Shown in pieces: positions 46,889-57,807 of a stretch of DNA of 64,000 nt. Positions within the stretch are counted from its first letter, which is position 1; every line of letters begins with the position of its first letter. The translations under genes were made by a program, and so were the position numbers. Source of the stretch: Brasenia schreberi (taxonomy: Eukaryota; Streptophyta; Magnoliopsida; Nymphaeales; Cabombaceae); assembly GCA_036023115.1 (NCBI GenBank), contig JAYKKT010000088.1, positions 2,717,501 to 2,781,500 on the forward strand. The letters run 5' to 3'. The notes under the pieces are model-generated. The model was given only the letters and a program-made list of their open reading frames with translations, ran no database searches and was not told where the DNA came from.

Positions 46889-49746
46889 CTTCATAGTGTA
46901 GTCATTTGATCTCTTTATAGTCAAATACAATCTTCAAAAAACGAGATGAACATTTAATTACTTATAAGAGTGGCTTATCACAAACACAAATTGATTACTT
47001 TATTTGTAGAAAAAAAGATAGAGCGTGTTGTAAAGATTGTAAGGTAATTCCAGGAGAAAGCTTAACCACCCAACATCGACTTTTAGTTATGGATTTACAA
47101 ATAAAAAAATGGACAAAGAAGAAAAGAGTGCATCGAGCTATTCGGACTAAATGGTGGAACCTTAAAAGCGAGAAAGAAGATATATTTAAACAGAAAGTCC
47201 TTCAAGGAGATGTTTGGAATTATGTTGGCACACCCTGTGATATGTGGAACAATATGGCTATACATATTAGGAAAGTGGCGAAAGATGTGTTAGGGGTATC
47301 TAAGGGAGGTGTACCGGCACAAAAAGAAGCTTGGTGGTGGAGTGAAGTAGTACAAAATAAAATCAAGGCAAAGAGGGCATGTTACAAATTACATTATGCT
47401 AAGAAAACTAGTGAAACTTTAGAAGCTTATAAGAAAGCAAAGAAGGAAGCAAAAAAGGCCGTTAGTGAAGCAAAAGCTAAGATTTGGGAGGACTTATATA
47501 AAAAACTCAACTCAAAAGAGGGTGAAAGAGATATTTTTAGGATAGCTAGGGCTAGAGATAAGAAAACTAAAGATCTTAATTATGTTAGATGCATAAAAGA
47601 CGAGGATGAAAAAATTCTAGTGGCAAATGATGATATAAGAAATAGATGGAAAAACTATTTTTATAATCTTTTTAATGAAAATAAGGATGTTAGTATTAGT
47701 TTAGGAGATTTAGCCAAGTCAGAAAAGTATATAAACCACAATTTCTACCGACGTATTCAAAAGAATGAAGTCAAAGAGGCTCTTAAACATATGAAGAGTG
47801 GTAAATCGGTAGGACCATATAATATTCCTATAGGAGTTTGGAAAATACTAGGAGAAATAGGAATCACTTGGCTCACAAGACTATTTAATGAAATATGGAA
47901 AAACCAAAAGATGCCCGAGGAATGGAGAGCAAGTACACTTATACCTGTATATAAGAACAAGGGAGACATTCAAAATTGTTCAAATTATCGAGGTATCAAG
48001 TTAATGAGTCATACTATGAAATTATGGGAAAGAATTATCGAACGTAGGTTAAGACAAGTATCAAGTACAACAGAGAACCAATTTGGATTTATGCCAGGTA
48101 GATCTATTATTGAAGCGATCCACCTTTTGAGACGTCTTATGGAACATTTTAGAGCAAAAAAGAAAGACCTTCACATGATATTTATTGATCTAGAAAAAGC
48201 TTATGATAGGGTACCGAGGGAGGTTCTTTGGAGAACTTTGGAAAAAAGAGGTATCCCGTTGACATATATTAACCTTATAAGAGACATGTATGATGGTGCA
48301 AAAACATGTGTGAGGACTCATGAAGGAACGACAGACTTCTTTGAAGTTAATATTGGGTTACATCAAGGATCAACTTTAAGTCCATACTTATTTATAATGG
48401 TGATGGATGAGTTAACAAAACATATTCAAGATGAAGTACCTTGGTGTATGTTATTTGCAGATGACATTGTATTAGTGGAGGAGTCTAAGGAAAAAGTTAA
48501 TAGAAAATTGGAACTATGGAGAGAAACATTAGAAAACAAAGGCCTCCGACTTAGTAGAACAAAGACAGAATATATGGAATGTAAGTTTGATCATTTGGCT
48601 ACTTCAGAGGATATAGAAATTAAAATTGGCACACATTGCATTCCCCAAAAGGAAAGTTTTAAATACCTAGGGTCAATTTTTCAAAGTGATGGAAGAGTTG
48701 ATGGAGATGTTACACATAGAATTAATGCTGGTTGGTTAAAATGGAGAGGAGCATCAGGTATTCTTTGTGATAAGAAGATACCATTAAAATTAAAAGGTAA
48801 ATATTATAGAGCAGCAGTTAGGCCTGCCATGTTTTATGGTTCTGAGTGTTGGGCAGTTAATCATCAACATGTACAAAAGATGTCTGTGACAGAAATGAAG
48901 ATGTTGAGATGGATGAGTGGTCATACAAGAAAAGACCGTATACATAATGAGGTTATTAGAAACAAATTAGGAGTGGCACCAATAGAGGATAAAATGAGAG
49001 AACATCGTTTAAGATGGTTTGGACATATAGAAAGAAGATCAAAAGAAGAACCTGTAAGAAGGTTAGAAAAACTAAATTTGGAAAGTATTAAAAGAGGTAG
49101 AGGACGACCACAAAAGTGTTGGAAAGAAACAATAAAGAATGATCTAGCTTATTGGGAGTTAACTGCTAACATGGCACACGATAGAGATCTGTGGAAACAA
49201 AGAATCCATGTAGCCGACCCCGTCTAGTATGGGAAAAGGCTTAGTTGTTGTTGTTGTTGTTGTGCTTCATAGTGTAGTGTTTTGCTTAATGGTGTCGGTT
49301 GATTTTACAAGCGTTAGAGTCCTTATGAACATTGTCAAATGAGTGCAGTTGAGTCCTGCATTTCTCCATCTAGATGATGATCAATTGATTGCTCTGTTGA
49401 ATAACATCAATATTTGATTTCCCTGATAAAGGTCAAATTTGAGGAAGGCATATTCCCACCTCCAGAGATATCATCCACTCTTGATCTACCACCGAGTTTG
49501 GATGTCTTTGGGCAGAAGGTGGACTTGGCACCTTTGCAGCAATCATTAATTCCCATCCAGGAAGCTGTTCAAAACATTTCGCGTACAATTTCTGGCCAAC
49601 CACCACTTAAAGTGCCCATTCCTGGTGAGAGATCTCAGTCATGGCTGGTCACAACATATCTCGACAGCGACTTGCGGATTTCCAGAGGCGACGGAGGACT
49701 CTTTATCCTAGTCAAGGAAGGCAGCCCTCTGTTGAGCCAGCAGTAG
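43312..49746 (+). CDS. Plastid fibrillin/plastid lipid-associated protein (FBN2/PAP3-like), 343 aa, three exons
   Basis: Fibrillins are lipocalin-like proteins that coat plastoglobules and stabilise thylakoid lipids in plastids. Coding exons are 43312-43832, 46634-46829 and 49432-49746 (1032 nt). The introns are GT..AG and the phases agree. Residues 1 to about 50 are Ser/Arg-rich and poor in acids, a typical chloroplast transit peptide; an acidic spacer follows. The PAP domain runs from about 125 ([16 protein letters not shown]) through [39 protein letters not shown], and [20 protein letters not shown] to a KEGSPLL end. The ATG at 43312 is the first in frame after a stop. Intron 1 is 2.8 kb, with internal duplications. 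Intron 2 is 2.6 kb, of which about 2.36 kb is a LINE. FBN2 assignment rests on the YTAFSEL and [10 protein letters not shown] wording. Confidence 0.9.
44270..45350 (+). repeat. Diverged tandem duplication in fibrillin intron 1
   Basis: 44270-44920 and 44937-45350 share, in the same order, gtcatgcgtgca, attagctagttt, ggattctcgct, cattgcttaattc, ggttattt, and aatggcatgtttctattgtt. The first unit has about 240 bp extra (44455-44690) that the second lacks. Confidence 0.8.
45704..45883 (+). repeat. 90-bp tandem duplication in fibrillin intron 1
   Basis: Units 45704-45793 and 45794-45883 share aagtttggggtgggttcaaa and the rest of the unit with few differences, so this is a recent event. Confidence 0.9.
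46831..46884. repeat. (CT)n(TA)n microsatellite at a splice donor
   Basis: Begins directly after the GT donor of fibrillin intron 2 (46830-46831). Confidence 0.9.
46903..49262 (+). mobile_element. 5'-truncated RTE LINE (copy 2) in fibrillin intron 2
   Basis: A sense-strand insertion bounded by an exact 16-bp duplication, tgcttcatagtgtagt, at 46887-46902 and 49263-49278. It ends in a (GTT)n tail. Alignment with copy 1 shows that it starts inside the endonuclease region (copy 1 about 3855), so the 5' leader and most of the endonuclease are missing. The perfect duplication and intact frame mark it as recent. Without it, fibrillin intron 2 would be about 226 bp long. Confidence 0.95.
46921..49227 (+). 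CDS. RTE LINE polyprotein, reverse transcriptase part, open frame
   Basis: A 768-codon open frame without a single stop (46921-49227); the first internal ATG is at 47089. The N-terminal part carries the end of the endonuclease ([11 protein letters not shown]). Then come a linker, a reverse transcriptase with the [20 protein letters not shown] and [10 protein letters not shown] motifs, the catalytic FADD (near residue 454 counted from 47089), and a C-terminal region with [11 protein letters not shown]. The frame just upstream has a one-base insertion relative to copy 1, giving a TAG at 46918. Endonuclease catalytic residues are missing by truncation, so it cannot mobilise itself alone. It could be read only through the fibrillin transcript. 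Confidence 0.85.
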   Translation, partial: SNTIFKKRDEHLITYKSGLSQTQIDYFICRKKDRACCKDCKVIPGESLTTQHRLLVMDLQIKKWTKKKRVHRAIRTKWWNLKSEKEDIFKQKVLQGDVWNYVGTPCDMWNNMAIHIRKVAKDVLGVSKGGVPAQKEAWWWSEVVQNKIKAKRACYKLHYAKKTSETLEAYKKAKKEAKKAVSEAKAKIWEDLYKKLNSKEGERDIFRIARARDKKTKDLNYVRCIKDEDEKILVANDDIRNRWKNYFYNLFNENKDVSISLGDLAKSEKYINHNFYRRIQKNEVKEALKHMKSGKSVGPYNIPIGVWKILGEIGITWLTRLFNEIWKNQKMPEEWRASTLIPVYKNKGDIQNCSNYRGIKLMSHTMKLWERIIERRLRQVSSTTENQFGFMPGRSIIEAIHLLRRLMEHFRAKKKDLHMIFIDLEKAYDRVPREVLWRTLEKRGIPLTYINLIRDMYDGAKTCVRTHEGTTDFFEVNIGLHQGSTLSPYLFIMVMDELTKHIQDEVPWCMLFADDIVLVEESKEKVNRKLELWRETLENKGLRLSRTKTEYMECKFDHLATSEDIEIKIGTHCIPQKESFKYLGSIFQSDGRVDGDVTHRINAGWLKWRGASGILCDKKIPLKLKGKYYRAAVRPAMFYGSECWAVNHQHVQKMSVTEMKMLRWMSGHTRKDRIHNEVIRNKLGVAPIEDKMREHRLRWFGHIERRSKEEPVRRLEKLNLESIKRGRGRPQKCWKETIKNDLAYWELTANMAHDRDLWKQRIHVADPV

Positions 49747-50797
49747 TGATTCAACTCTTTCTCTGCTTCTATGTGGATCTGTGATCTCATGGATTTGCTG
49801 CTTGTTTCATCGGTATTGGTTGCTTTTTTATCTACATGTTATTTTTAGTGTATTGGAGATTAAATATTATGTTCATCCTCATCTGTCTCATCATATGAGT
49901 GTAGTTTTGTATTGGCGATTTCTAGTAACTACTAGACTGTCCAGTTTGAATCTGTCTCAAGATAGATCATGTGAAAACAAATGCCGGTCACCTTTGTTGG
50001 AGGGATGATCACTTTGAGACGTCGCTAGCTTTTTCATGCATCCCCAGCTTGAACTTCCGCGCCTAGAAGTAGAATACCAGGAGAACAGTAACTGGCTACT
50101 CTCTTTCCTGTTGATCTTAGATAGCAGCTGCTAGCAGCCTCCTAGAGTCCCTAAACTTTTCCGTTTGGTCAGCTGCCAGGAGTATTCGGAGCCCACCGGA
50201 GATGGTGCACATGATTCTATTCCGCCGAAAATGGGGATCGTGTGGGGCTCATTTTAGTCATGGGTTGAGAAGTTTTTGCAAATATTACCGAACCAATTTC
50301 AGAATCTCCCTGCCCGCCATTTTGCGACCATTTTTTCAGACTTTTCTTCGTTCTTGTCGGATTTTTGGCGAGGCATTTGCCTTTAATCCTTTAGTTAATC
50401 ACACAAATTACATGTCAGTCGCAAGTAAGGGAATCTTAGGTTAGACTAAGGCAGGGTCCACCAAACACCAGTCCTTTTCATGAATGATATAGCAAAGTAC
50501 AGTGCTCCACTTCAATTGACAAAGGCTTAGTAAAGCCAAAGAAAGAAAAAGAAAGAGATGGATATTATTTTGGAAGCTGATTTGAATATACACTCTCTAA
50601 AGACTTGCATGTAGGTATGCGTGCTCCTGTGATACCAAACCTTCCGTTCGTATGCATAAGGGTGGCATATGTTCTTAACAAGAGTATAACTCCACGATAA
50701 GACATGAATAAGACGAAGATAAGACAAGGAAAGGTATATACGCCAAAGGGCTTCCTGCACATCTATCTGTGTGGAAGAAAGTTCGAGGAAAAAAGAA
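49747..50797. other. Convergent 3' ends of the fibrillin and CML genes
   Basis: About 1.05 kb between two stop codons facing each other. It should hold both 3' UTRs. No other gene is seen. Confidence 0.5.
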
Positions 50798-51289
50798 TCA
50801 GGAGAACGTGTTATCGAATGCAGCGGAGCTAATGGCCCTCGCGAACTCCTGGAAGCTGATCCGGCCGTCGCCGTCCGTGTCGGCTTCCTTGATCATTCCG
50901 GTGAGCTCCTCCGCCGTGAGGGCGTGGCCGAGCCGGGCCATGGCGTGGGTGAGTTCGGCCGCCGTGATGAAGCCGTTGCCGTCGCGGTCGAAGAGGCGGA
51001 AGAGAGTGCGCAGCTGCTCGTCGGTGTAGGTGTTCCGGGACGTGACGAGCTCCGGCGAGACGAGGGCGACGAACTCTGAAAACTCGACGAGGCCGTTGTT
51101 GTTTGCGTCTGCGCTCTGGACGAGTGCGTTCAGCTGCTCGCCGCTCGGTTTGAGCCCCAACGAGCGCATGAGCGCGCCGAGCTCGAGCTGAGTCAGGCTT
51201 CCGTCGTTGTTGCGATCGAATGACCGGAATATCTCCCGGAGTTCCGCCAGCTGCTCGTCGTCAAGCTTTGGTGCCTCCTTCCCGCTCAT
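50798..51289 (-). CDS. Calmodulin-like protein (CML), 163 aa, four EF-hands, single exon
   Basis: A cytosolic or nuclear calcium sensor that changes partner binding when it holds calcium. Four EF-hand loops are visible: residues 25-36 (DRNNDGSLTQLE), 61-72 (DANNNGLVEFSE), 101-112 (DRDGNGFITAAE) and 137-148 (DTDGDGRISFQE). Each has Asp at position 1, Gly at 6 and Glu at 12, so all four should bind calcium; loop 2 has Asn at position 5 and Leu at 7 and may be weaker. There is no membrane or lipid anchor. I start at MSGKEAPK; 16 more in-frame codons upstream are largely an ERERER stretch from a (GA)n leader. The gene is GC-rich relative to its surroundings. It resembles the Arabidopsis CML15/16/18 group, but I do not assign a number. 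Confidence 0.92.
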   Translation of the reverse strand: MSGKEAPKLDDEQLAELREIFRSFDRNNDGSLTQLELGALMRSLGLKPSGEQLNALVQSADANNNGLVEFSEFVALVSPELVTSRNTYTDEQLRTLFRLFDRDGNGFITAAELTHAMARLGHALTAEELTGMIKEADTDGDGRISFQEFARAISSAAFDNTFS

Positions 51290-52100
51290 CGATCGTCTCT
51301 CTCTCTCTCTCTCGGAAAAGCGAACCTCGATCCGCAAGATTGTTCGATTTTGCTCGACTTACGTGTTCCGCTGATAGTTTTTGGGGGATTCTGGCGACGG
51401 TTACTTGCCGGATCTCCGGAATCCTCCCCTGCAGATTGATTTCTAGGTCGCGATGCGATGATCTTTCTCTCTCCGATAGCGTAGTTTCCTTTTTGTTTTG
51501 TCTGATCGAGCAATGCTTTCCTTATCTTACAATCTACTCACGACCACTGCTTGCAGCGCTTCTTTCCCTTTACGCCTCTCTTTCGACAAACTTTTGTCAG
51601 CAGATTCCACAAAATTCCATTCGTTTTACACTAGTAACTTCTTGCTTGAGCTCAAGATATTAACTCCTTTTCACGATTGACGTGGAACCATCCTTCATGG
51701 GATAGTTTGCTCCCGTGATCTGAAAAATCCGCGCTCAAGCCGACTCCTCTGCTCTTTTTCCCCCAAAGATTTTTCTCACCGCCCTATCGATCTCATCCCT
51801 CACTTTTTTCCCATTGATCTGCCGAGTCCGTTTCTTCGGGATCCCGATCTTGGGGTCCTCCGTTTTGTTCCTTCCTTCTCGATTGTCGGCATCGGTGGAT
51901 AAAGCATCCAGCGCAACTCCGTTTCCACGAAGATCCTTCGGATTCGGAGCTCTCTCTCTTTGGGGACGCGTCTTTAGTTAAGCTTATAGTTTGGGCAGTT
52001 TGGGCGCGCCATCCGGGAGAGACTCAGACTCGTGAACGCCTCTTTTTCTCCCTCCTCCACTCTCACGCTTGTTTTTCACTCGTGTCGATTAATTCTCAAG
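51290..52100 (-). promoter_or_regulatory. 5' UTR and promoter side of the CML gene
   Basis: A (CT)n run (51297-51313, GA on the sense strand) sits in the leader just before the start codon. The next 750 bp are GC-richer than the intergenic DNA beyond. No TATA box is clear. Confidence 0.4.
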
Positions 52101-52251
52101 CAATTCACTGCTCTCAAATCACTTGCAGGGCGCTCTCACGCCGTTGCCTTAGGTGAGGAGTTCGACTTGCATATGTGGGTGTGTATTAGGCTTCAACCTC
52201 CTTTGGTAACAAAGGAAATCACTTTCATATTGCACTCAGAGTGTTAGGTTG

Positions 52252-52310
52252 TTAGCTTACCGGTGAAGGCTCTTTGACGCCCACTTACAGGTGACCAGTT
52301 CTATTCCGTG
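52252..52310 (+). repeat. SINE-like (tRNA-derived) head
   Basis: Box A ttagcttaccggtgaaggc (52252-52270) and box B ggtgaccagttctattcc (about 52290-52307) have tRNA-like spacing. A reverse box-B-like stretch follows at 52412-52430. Confidence 0.4.
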
Positions 52311-52499
52311 TGTGTGTGTGTTGCTTCGGCTTCCTATCGTAAAAAGAAAAATCACTCGCATCTTGAGAGGGCTTAATCAGGTGGGGTATAGAGAAGCACG
52401 GGTCGGGCAGCGTATTGAACTCTTGACCTTTTGCCTGAGAACTAACTGTCTTGTTTGGCTTCTTTTTCTAGATTGAGTAAGCTCATATAGGCATATCCT

Positions 52500-53395
52500 G
52501 TTCTAGCCTGGAACGTGAGTTGAACCAAGTCGAAATCACGAGCTGAATTGACCAAAACCAGAACCAAACTGTAACCCAAGACTCCCACAATTCAGTTCCG
52601 TTTCCAACTACTTTTTGCAATTGAACCAAAATTGGGCCCCGTTGGAAACCGAAATCAGCGTAACCAAAGCCAGACCCAGAGAGGACCAGTAAGCTATCAT
52701 TTAGAGCTTTATATATATAAAGTTCATTAATAAGTGGCCCAAACAATTGTTTTAGTTTTCTCAATTTTTTGAAAGCTCAAGTTCGATCGTAAGATTCCAT
52801 AATCATAAAACAGAGTCTTCTTTAGAGAAGAAAAGCAAAAGAAAATGCTCTAAAAGGTCCGACCCTAGCAAACCAGATTTATATGAGCTCACGCCTATCT
52901 GGTTCTGATTGACCATTGTTTCGGTTCACGCACGGTTTTGATTCCGTGGAAGCTGAAACCAGAACCAAATTAGATCCCCAGTTCCGGATCTAGCAGTTCT
53001 GATTCCTGGTCCATTTGGTTCTGGTTGAAATCATCGAGCCAGTTCGAAACTGGTCACATCTAAGCACCATCATTGATTCATGGCTAGTTGTAGTCTTTAT
53101 TAGGCAGTCGAGCTGCAAGTTGGAATGAAAACTTAACCACTAAAATTGTTTTAACCTCAACCGATTTCTTTTATTTGTATTGTAAAGAAAATATTGACTA
53201 CATTTTACTGCATAGTGCCCTTCAGCCAAAATTTATAATTGTGAGCCTTGTATGACTTGACACGGCCAGTTCCGAGTAAACCAAAACCAGTATATCAAAA
53301 CTAGAGCACCTCAATCAGACTAGATCCTGATAGATTCTGATTATGGCTTGGACCTGTCAGTCCTGATTCCAGTTTAAACTAAGAAAATGAGAAAG
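52500..53395. repeat. GGTTC/GAACC-rich repeat cluster
   Basis: Three dense blocks (52500-52690, 52890-53065 and 53263-53395). The second ends in gaaactggtcacatctaa and the third starts tgacacggccagttc, both fitting the family terminus in opposite senses. Confidence 0.4.
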
Positions 53396-53458
53396 ATTTT
53401 TTTAATATTAAATAATATATAATAAAGATATTAAAATAAATTGAGAGTGATAACAATA

Positions 53459-53637
53459 GATGAGAAGATATGAGAAAATCATTTAAGATAGTTTGATTAT
53501 ATAAAAAATTTAAAAAGAAAGAAGAACGTAAAAGTGTCGAGAGAAAATAACAAAGAATAATTTAGCTTATAATTATATTAATAATACATAATCGGGTTCT
53601 CCCACCCTATCTAGTATGAAAAAAAGCTTAGTTCTTG
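53459..53637 (+). mobile_element. Heavily mutated RTE LINE 3' end
   Basis: It follows the 3' end of LINE copy 2 word by word (tttaagatagtttgattata for tttaagatggtttggacata, then agtgtcgagagaaaata, aatttagcttat, ccctatctagtatga). It shows many G to A changes and has lost its tail repeat. Confidence 0.7.
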
Positions 53638-53966
53638 ATTCAAAAAGCATATACAAGATCTTTAAAATGGAACGGGAATTCCAATCTAGCTCCAGCTAGA
53701 CGGGAGGATGAACTGCGGTTCTTAGTAAGTAGTAACAGCTAGAGACGATTTGCGAACAAGTCTGATTCTGGATTGAACTGACACAAACCGAACATGTCTT
53801 TGACCGAGAAAGAACAAGAATATAGACATGAATTCACGGAAACTTATTTTAGTCTGATAAGCTCCAAACGGAGATCTCCTTAGCAAGACCATTCTCTACT
53901 GACAGAAAGAGAATTTACAGAAAGCAACAAACTAAACAAAAGACCTTTGCGAGAAAGCATGTGATG

Positions 53967-54375
53967 TCACCGCTTCACATAACCCAGTTGAGCATGACCA
54001 TAGATATGCCGACAATGGCTGCTTGAGCTATCCACAGCCTTATGTGGGGGCAGCATCATCCCTAGGCTCGTGCCTGGCTTCAGAAGCCTCATGTTCATTG
54101 GAGAAGCAAGCATGCGCCCGTCTGAATCGCGACCAGTGATCTTCCGGTTCATAATTCCATTAGCTCCTGTAGACAGCCGGGGATCTTTCGTCAGCTTTGC
54201 TGCAGGTGATTCTTGATAGTTCAACCTAGTACATTCACGCCGAATTTGGGCAGATGGTTTCATTCGGTCAAGCCATCGAAGAATCTTGTTGCCCAGACTC
54301 TTCCCAACATCTATGTCTCGTTGCTGGATGTTTCGGTGTACACTTAGAGCAACGTCAAAAATATTTCGAGTTCGC
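53967..54375 (-). CDS. Last exon of an unrecognised gene
   Basis: 136 codons following a good acceptor (ttacttgttcag) at 54376-54377. The piece is basic and hydrophilic: RTRNIFDVALSVHRNIQQ, then a charged helix-like stretch, then KLTKDPRLSTGANG and a low-complexity tail SSSSHCRHIYGH. I do not recognise a domain. The reading frame needs an upstream exon ending with two bases of a codon. A 45-bp candidate near 54857-54901 has proper borders but the wrong phase, so I could not extend the model. It may also be a pseudogene. Confidence 0.45.
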
Positions 54376-55191
54376 CTGAACAAGTAATAAAGGTATGAAT
54401 AACGTACAAGAGAAAGAAAATAACAAGTAATAAGTAGCTAGTGAAGGCATCTTCAAGGATCAATATATGTGTCTCCACAGCTTGATTGCAGAACAAACTA
54501 ATTATTCAAGCAGAGTTTTTAGAATATCAGAAGCAAAACAAAAAGAGCAGAGGAAGTGCAATGGAAGGCAAAGGACACCTAAATCGCAAACTTGACTCTT
54601 GCATCTCATTCACTATTGTATACCTATGAGCAAATTGTCTACTTGTTAGAAATTACCAACTGATCACAGTACTTCAGGAATGGTATAGAAATTAGAAACA
54701 GAAATAGGCTAGAGAGACAGGGAATCGGGCAGTCGTGGAAATGCTGTTGCAATAGTTACACAATAGTAACTAATGAGCACCAACCTCTTGCCTGATATGA
54801 ATGACCAAATGCATGTAAGAGTGCAAGACTAAGTTAACAAAAATGGCACCTGGTGAGCCATGAAAATCTGGAGCCGTGTCATCGAACATGAAAGCTGCAC
54901 AACATTGACAAGAATAATAACCAAATTTTGCGATGGAATGAAAGGATCATTGTGACTTGCAATAATGCACATCTACCGGAGCATCCATTAGGCCTTCTAC
55001 CTTTCCAAATACAATGACCAAAAAGTTATTATACCTTGGAAACCACCTGAAAAGAGCCCTTAATCCTGAGAAACTGGATCTACCCTCAGTCTTGTCTGAA
55101 TCATGAAAATTTCTAGACCTTAACATCTTAACGTTTAAAGAGATGCATGCAGCAGTACCAACAGCAACAGAATGAAGGAAACACCTAAAGA

Positions 55192-55347
55192 TGTTGAATC
55201 AGAGGAAGCTTTTCCGCGTGCAGCAAACCATCTCACACGAAAATGTAAGCTAAAAATGTATTCCATTTATATTTGAAACCAAACTAATAAGCTTGTGTTG
55301 AATCAGAGGAAGCTTTTCCGCGTGCAGCAAACCATCTCACACGAAAA
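55192..55347 (+). repeat. Exact 52-bp direct repeat
   Basis: 55192-55243 and 55296-55347 are identical, starting tgttgaatcagaggaagc. The offset is 104 bp, exactly twice the unit length. Confidence 0.93.
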
Positions 55348-56119
55348 ATTGAACCCAAAGAAATTGCTGAATCCACACATAAATATTATGATGATACCTA
55401 ATGAAGCTAAAACTAGCACAATATTGGTAGGGCCTACAAAGGCTCTGCAAGCCTGGGTGGATGGCCTGGATAAAGGGATTCAAGCTAAAGGATGTCAAAA
55501 GCTGGGTATACTGCACAGCTACATCCTACTCCTATGCAGATAGACGCCAAACTTGACTACTTGACACCAGGGCCATTTAGAAATCGAGTTGTTTCACTTC
55601 TTATGCTGCCAAAATGAAGATGAGGTTAAGGTCAGGGGGAGAGAAAATGATATTTGATTTTGAACTGACGGTAAAAATAAGCATGAAGACTAGGCAAATC
55701 AAGATTTTTCAAGAATCTGTTCATTCAGGATGCTCATATTCAACGGGTAAGCGTTCCTTTTACATTATGCATGACTTACTTGGACAAGATTTGTGCAACC
55801 GTTAGCACCAGAATGAAGTAACAGATGGAAAAAAGAGCACCCAAACACCAGTGTTTTTCAGCCACGATGGATAAAGGTTCATCAGTCCATCCCAAACAAT
55901 GTTGCCACAGGTTTCCTTCTTTAAATATTACCTCTACAGCTGACGACAACCTATTATATTACATGGAGACACCAATCACTTGCCATCATGCTTCAAATGC
56001 ATCACGAGCATACATTTCATAATTACTTGTTCCTTCAGAAAACAGAATAATCATAACTAGCCGTTGAATATCTAGGAACCAGTGATGATTGATAAAATCC
56101 TCCCAAGTCCTAACTAAAG

Positions 56120-56285
56120 CTGAAATTGAATTCCAAAACAACTGGGAGCTCTTCTTTCGTATCAAGACTCCTTTCACCTAACATGGGCCACTCTTGATGT
56201 CTCTGAAATTGAATTCCAAAACAACTGGGAGCTCTTCTTTCGTATCAAGACTCCTTTCACCTAACATGGGCCACTCTTGATGTCT
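56120..56285 (+). repeat. Exact 83-bp tandem duplication
   Basis: 56120-56202 and 56203-56285 appear identical (start ctgaaattgaattccaaaac). Confidence 0.95.
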
Positions 56286-57807
56286 CAATATACGTTCATG
56301 TATAATTAAGATTCTCGATCCAACCTTCTCTGAGCAATACCAATCTATTTATAATATTTTGTATCGCTTCCGATTGTCTCTTTCCAAAACTTCAATTGTC
56401 TTCCACTTTTCCCAATTACTTGGAAACTTACATTGTTTCAACCTTTTTCAATTGTTGTAGGGTTCTATACAACATATATAAAATGAAGTTTCCCAGTTTT
56501 CCTTTAATTGTAAAAAGAAACTATAACCTTCATTTCTTAAAGAATCCTTTTCCCCAACCTCATATTTGCATACACATCTCTGCAGCATGCAATCTCTCTT
56601 CTTAGTCATCCAACACTCAGCACCATATAAGAATATGGTCAGACGGTGGCCTTGTAGACAGCAACAAATCCAGAAAATAACCCCCAGGTATATGTTGCCT
56701 TCTGTATTACAAGCGAAAAATTCAAGTGCAGGCTAGACTTTTCCTAATTCAAGATTCGGTGGGAAAACTTTCAGGTTGGGGTGTTGCCCCACTGTGGGCT
56801 ATACATTTTTCTCTTTTAATTTTTTTGAAGCTTCCTGTTGCAGATGCCCCACCTCGCTCTAGATCTTATAGAAGTTTTCTATTGATCAAATCACTCTTTT
56901 GTTACATGATACATCACCATACCTCCGCTTAATCTACCAAGACCAACCCTGTCAGTTAGTATTTCTTCCAATCCACCATCCTTCGTATCGTGGATCCTGA
57001 ATATCAGAAGTTATGAAACACCAGAAATCAACAAAGAATACAATATAGTGGAATATAACAGGAAACAGTTGGAGGAATTTCCCAAAGCCATATTTGACAT
57101 AACAACATGCATCGAAAGGTCAACAAGCCTCGCATGACATATAGCTAGTTACAAGACTTAGAAGTGAAGGAAACCCCTAGACCTCCAATGAAGTTCCCCT
57201 AATAAACGTATACATGCACAACTTTTCCCTCCAAATATAGGATTTAGTGAAGATGGCCTTGTTAAGGACCAAGAGTATTACCATTAAAAAGCTCCAGCAA
57301 TGAACATTTTATCTAATGAATATAAGATTTTAGTATACAACAACAACAACAACTAAGTCTTTTCCCATACTAGACGGGGTCGGCTACATGGATTCTTTGT
57401 TTCCACATAGCCCTATCATGTGTCATCTTAGCAGTTAACACAGTTAACTCACAATAAGCTAGATCATTCTTTATTGTTTCTTTCCAACACTTTTGTGGTC
57501 ATCCTCTACCTCTTTTAATACTTTCAAATTTTAGTTTTTCATACCTTCTTATAGGTTCTTCTTTTGATCTTCTTTCTTAATGCTCAAACCATCTTAAACG
57601 ATATTCTCTCATTTTATCCTCTATTGGTGTTACTCCTAATTTGTTTATAATAACCTCATTATGTATTCAGTCTTTTCTTATATGACTACTCATCTATCTC
57701 AACATCTTCATTTCTGTCATAGATATCTTTTGTACATATTGATGATCAACTCATAACCATAAAACATGGCAGGTCTAATTGTTTCTCTATAATATTTACC
57801 TTTTAAC

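Larger units (their letters stand above)
54400..57330. other. Mostly non-coding, with recent short duplications
   Basis: This is possibly the intron side of the gene ending at 53967. It contains two perfect short duplications (55192/55296 and 56120/56203). A stretch at about 56595-56660 recalls another RTE LINE (YGAECW in reverse) but is too short to call. Confidence 0.35.

Noticed and set aside
49414..49431. Alternative upstream start for fibrillin exon 3 (MISLIK)
   Set aside because: These codons lie in the intron; the acceptor at 49430-49431 joins in phase with exon 2 and matches the family sequence.
54857..54901. 45-bp candidate exon upstream of the unrecognised last exon
   Set aside because: The splice borders look good, but its open frame ends in the wrong phase, and the fitting phase contains a stop.
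56595..56660. Possible RTE LINE piece (YGAECW read in reverse)
   Set aside because: Too short and surrounded by sequence that does not follow a LINE.
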